Notes under the pieces: model-generated
The model's input: only the letters and a program-made list of their open reading frames with translations
What the model was told of the DNA's origin: nothing
The model's database searches: none
Shown: piece after piece, positions 61,021 through 64,000 of the stretch
How the letters are laid out: the number at the start of each line of letters is the position of its first letter
Position numbering within the stretch: position 1 is the first letter of the stretch
Source: Hygrocybe punicea
Taxonomy: Eukaryota; Basidiomycota; Agaricomycetes; Agaricales; Hygrophoraceae
Reading direction: 5' to 3'
Assembly (NCBI GenBank): GCA_963556145.1
Contig: OY744463.1
Location: 2,170,001-2,234,000, forward strand
Length of the DNA stretch: 64,000 nucleotides
Position numbers and translations under genes: made by a program

Positions 61021-61700
61021 GATTATCTTCAAGAATGGAAGAACAGATGTACTTGGCCAAACTGATGGAGTTAAGCTCCACCAGTAAACAGCTCATGCAT
61101 CAAGTATCAGAAGTGTTCAGGACTGTACAAATGTCTTGATTGTTGGCTTGGTCAATGACTGCTTCAAAGATTGTTGTCTTCAGGTATACCAACACCCTGT
61201 CATAAAATCCAATATTGGACTGGCCAAGTTTTTGATCTTGCTGATCTGGGAGAGTTGGGACTCATGATGAATCTTGGACATGATGGAAATCTGTACCCCC
61301 AACACTGAACATCACAATGCTGGGAGAATGTAGAAGCCAAGGATGTGTAGGCTGATGAAGCTGACTATGTAATGGCAGAAGATGTGGATAATGTTTCTCT
61401 AACTAGGAGAACATCTGTGGCTTTTGTGGAGACCTCTGGAATTTATCAATGGAATGTTGATTGGTGCCAATGCTCAACTACAGCTCCTCATGACATACAG
61501 CTTTTGAACATCCAGCAACATCATAACCCTAACCACTACTGCATATACATTTCCGGTTCTTGATCAATTCTACATTGATGTGATGGAGTGCTAGACTTCT
61601 GCTTTCAACTTGTACTGAAAGCTTAGGAGATCGACAAACAACAATTACGCACATTTGATACCAGTAAAAAGAAATTTCAAATTAAAATTCAAACATAAAG
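61021..61700 (+). pseudogene. Decayed CxC2-type protein associated with KDZ transposons
   Basis: Fragments in shifting frames follow the order of fungal CxC2 proteins: YLQEWKNR; a cysteine segment LYKCLDCW; CHKIQYWTGQVFDLADLGELGL and LGHDGNL; then VETSGIYQWNVDWCQC, QLL, and TTAYTFPVLDQFYIDV. Several stops and frameshifts show it is dead. In complete KDZ genes this domain precedes the KDZ transposase; here the right array begins about 140 bp later, so the transposase is deleted. Confidence 0.6.
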
Positions 61701-61839
61701 GAAATCTTGTCATAGGATCATTATTGTGAATTAATGTGGGTGTCAAGGCAATGGAGAAACTTGCTTTGATCTGAAATGTGCTGGCTTGGCACATGACCCC
61801 ACAATTGTCTACAAAGATGGTGGTCTTGCAGTTTTTTGT

Positions 61840-62450
61840 GGCCCGGGATATATCCTGACAATATTGGCCTGGACCATCCCAGCTGGGCCAGGATATATCT
61901 TGATAGCACCAACCTAGACCATCTCAATTGGTGCAGGATATATCTTGATGACACCAGCCTAGACCATCTTAGTTGGGCCAGGATATATCCTGACAATGTC
62001 AGCCTGGACCATCTCAGTTGGCGCAGGATATATCCTGGGAACATCAGCCTGGACCATCTCAGTTGGCCCAGGATATATCCTGGGAACACCAGCCTGGACC
62101 ATCTCAGTTGGCCCAGGATATATCCTGGGAACACCAGCCTGGACCATCTCAGTTGGCCCAGGATATATTCTGGGAACACCAGCCTGGACCATCTCAGTTG
62201 GCCCAAGATATATCCTGAGAACATCAGCCTGGACATGTCAATTGGGCCAGGATATATCCTGGGAACACCAGCCTGGACCATCTCAGTTGGCCCAGGATAT
62301 ATCCTGGAAACACCAGCCTGGACCATCTCAGTTGGCCCAAAATATATCCTGGGAACATCAGGCTGGACCATCTCAGTTGGCCCAGGATATATCCTGGGAA
62401 CATCAGCCTGGACCATCTCAGTTGAACCAGGATATATCTCAGCCTGATTC
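61840..62450. repeat. 45-bp tandem array, right arm of element 2
   Basis: Inverted partner of 55243-55890; about 13 units. The outermost units (61840-62020, towards the centre of the element) are the most diverged. Confidence 0.92.
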
Positions 62451-62527
62451 AGCTATCCCCAAGTCAGTTGGGTGATCTCATTTTCAGGCATCCCAAGTGA
62501 GTTGGTAATATCTTGCTGAATCTGGTG

Positions 62528-63420
62528 CTGAGTCCGTATCATCAATATATCACGAATCCGGACCAACCCGATGCCGCCATTCGACTTGCATTCGAACCCG
62601 ACGTAACCCGACGCAACCCGACGTGACGTGACGTGACGTGACCCGACGTGACCGACATAACCCGACGTATGCCACTTCATCACAGCCGCTCTCAGACCAA
62701 ATCCGGCAGCCTCAAACGCCTCGGAGTTCCAATTCCAGGAGATGGATCTCTTCGGACTCAATCCCCGACTTCGGATTTACTTTATTTATGCATCCCATCG
62801 TCCTTTCGGAGATATGTAGGACTTTCTAGATCTTTTCCTTGCATATTCGTTTTCCCCTCCATTTCCTGTCTTCGTTGCTTTGCAACCCCCCTTTCCACAT
62901 CCCCATTCCAACCTTTCTTTGTAGCTTACCATCGGCCGAAGTAGACACGTCCGAAAGTAGATTACTGTTTCCTGTACTATAAAAACGGTCTCCGACGACC
63001 GTACAAAATAAGATACCCTTAGTCCCCATTTTCCCTTCAGTCAGAATCGCCTTTTAATCCCTTCAAATGCTCGTCCATGTAGACCCTTAGCTTTTTATAG
63101 TCCTCTTCGTCGTCTTCATCGTTGTTTCCGTATATTCGTTCATCGTTTCCGACCTGACCCGACCTGACCCGCCGTACCCGACATTGTCGGCATCGTCGGG
63201 TTCTTTATTATTTGTCCGTTTTCACTCCGTTCATCGCCGGCTTCGTCGTTATTAGTCCAGTTTTACGCGGCGGCTTTACTTTTACTAACATTTCACTTTC
63301 ACTTCACTTATTATTCCCGACACTGATTTATCCAGTCACTTCTACGCTGACACCCACAGGTTAGGATCTTTATATTATTTCTACATATAGTTCCGAAGCC
63401 ACCAAGAACCCGCATCTACA
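62528..63420 (-). mobile_element. LTR-x copy 4, truncated
   Basis: Right end CATCTACA at 63420 is intact. The left end lacks the first 21 bp (TGTAGAGGGTCG...) found in copy 3. The truncated side touches element 2, so a deletion or recombination joined them. Confidence 0.88.
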
Positions 63421-64000
63421 ACGACACCACCTGCAGTACAGTTCAGGCAATCCTTGTGCGTCGCAAACTCCGACAATGGTTCGCATGTGAGAATCGCTTG
63501 CCGTAGGTCGTTTATTCTTTCATTTTGCCCTTCCTCTCACTACTGTTCAGATGTCTGGCTCATGTAGTTAATTTAGCGGTGATTGATTTTATGTCACACA
63601 TTACAAAGATCGCTGCGACAGAAAATACCACAGCAATCTGGGAATACGACCTCTCTTCTCCTGGGAATCGTATTCTCGGTGGATCACTGGATGTTATTTC
63701 AGCAATCCGCACTTTGGCAATCAAGGTATTTGTTCACTTTTCGGTCAATAATGTGCTTATCTTGCTTTTCTCTACAGATTCAATCCTCTGGCCAGCGTAT
63801 CGAATATTTTGAAAGGCTCCAAGTGCAGTGCGGCACCAATACACCCCTACGCATCCCTCTGCATGGAAACACTCGATGGGGTACAGCATATGGCATGTTA
63901 GCTCGGGCGCATGATTTACGCCAGGTCTGTCTTTTGTTGTTATGTATCAATTACCATTCTCAGCCACTGTTACCCAGGCCATAAAACTTTTCATTGCATC
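63421..64000 (+). pseudogene. hAT transposase, catalytic part, continues off window
   Basis: Exons 63421-63502, 63551-63725, 63778-63924 and 63978 onward, all GT..AG with matching phase. They read TTCSTVQAIL, LPCLAHVVNLAV (the conserved C-x2-H helix region of hAT), ITKIAATENTTAIWEYD, GGSLDVISAIRTLAIK, SGQRIEYFERLQ and RWGTAYGMLARAHDLRQ. This is the RNase H-like core of the protein begun at 54259. The middle, including the first catalytic Asp region, is missing. Confidence 0.82.

Larger units (their letters stand above)
55171..62521. mobile_element. Giant inverted-repeat element 2 with KDZ-type remnants
   Basis: Termini ATTCAGCAAGATATTACC and its inverse. Arms of about 0.7 kb are mostly 45-bp tandem repeats (55243-55890 and 61840-62450). 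The interior (about 5.9 kb) holds a minus-strand decayed gene, a triplet-rich tandem segment, a 0.7-kb palindrome, a PHD-like gene and a CxC2 pseudogene. It splits the hAT transposase. No clear TSD: the right end abuts a truncated LTR-x, so the right junction is probably rearranged. The layout parallels foldback element 1. Confidence 0.72.
53871..64000 (+). mobile_element. hAT element with transposase gene, right end off window
   Basis: Begins TAGGGTTTGAAAGTCC directly after GTGCTATA in the LTR of A; that octamer is probably the TSD. Subterminal ACCGGA repeats lie at 53910-54060. Transposase exons lie at 54259-55108 and 63421-64000. In between sit giant inverted-repeat element 2 and a truncated LTR-x, with loss of roughly 150 codons. 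The right TIR is not in the window. Confidence 0.7.

Noticed and set aside
61021..62521. A KDZ transposase domain
   Set aside because: Only CxC2-like fragments precede the right array. No transposase catalytic motif was found on either strand of element 2.
1..64000. CRISPR arrays, rRNA or tRNA genes
   Set aside because: No regular short direct repeats with unique spacers, and no cloverleaf or rRNA-like sequence was noticed. The tandem arrays have no spacers.

Overview
The window is a repeat-dense stretch of a filamentous basidiomycete genome, most likely a mushroom-forming Agaricomycete. The reasons are a secreted GH5 exo-beta-1,3-glucanase with eight short (about 40-80 nt) GT..AG introns including a 13-nt microexon, spliced hAT transposase genes, Ty3 elements of fungal type, and a decayed KDZ-associated CxC2 protein. 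I saw no rRNA, tRNA or CRISPR array. Host genes occupy only the first 6.2 kb: the exoglucanase (1-1654, minus, 3' end off the window) and a small three-exon hypothetical gene (5641-6158, minus). Between them lie a short foldback element (2573-2888) and a 1.3-kb non-autonomous hAT element (3360-4665).

From 6171 to 53870 the sequence is one nest of transposons that can be resolved from LTR ends and target-site duplications (TSDs). Element A (6171-53870, plus strand, gag only) carries a solo LTR-x in its gag and is split by element C (9963-53308, minus, TSD TCGC). The 3' LTR of C is split by a second solo LTR-x (10797-35126), which is split by element B (11033-34476, minus). The 5' LTR of B is split twice, by element D (20129-26677, plus, identical 157-bp LTRs) and by element E (27303-34426, minus, 562-bp LTRs identical by eye). 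The gag/pol body of C is cut by a 7.2-kb near-palindromic foldback element (37242-44420), a second hAT element (47855-49156) and a third LTR-x (50011-50940). Element A's 3' LTR is then cut at 53871 by a larger hAT element that runs off the window. Its transposase gene is itself broken by a second giant inverted-repeat element (about 55171-62521, with KDZ-type remnants) and a truncated LTR-x (62528-63420).

Points that may be new. (1) B and C each carry a spliced gene between pol and the 3' LTR, convergent to gag-pol, encoding a coiled-coil protein with a Zn2Cys6-type cysteine cluster. (2) The Pol of chromovirus E has a PUA/ASCH-like domain after its chromodomain, and E has a third ORF running into the 3' LTR. 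(3) A stem-loop plus polypurine tract next to the 3' LTR of C is repeated inside its pol gene with a compensatory base-pair change, which suggests a central PPT. (4) A 52-nt hairpin with compensatory changes is shared by three otherwise divergent non-autonomous elements. (5) Two giant foldback elements have arms built of 34-bp or 45-bp tandem repeats.

All ORF, splice-site and repeat calls were made by eye. Family assignments rest on motifs and were not checked by database search.
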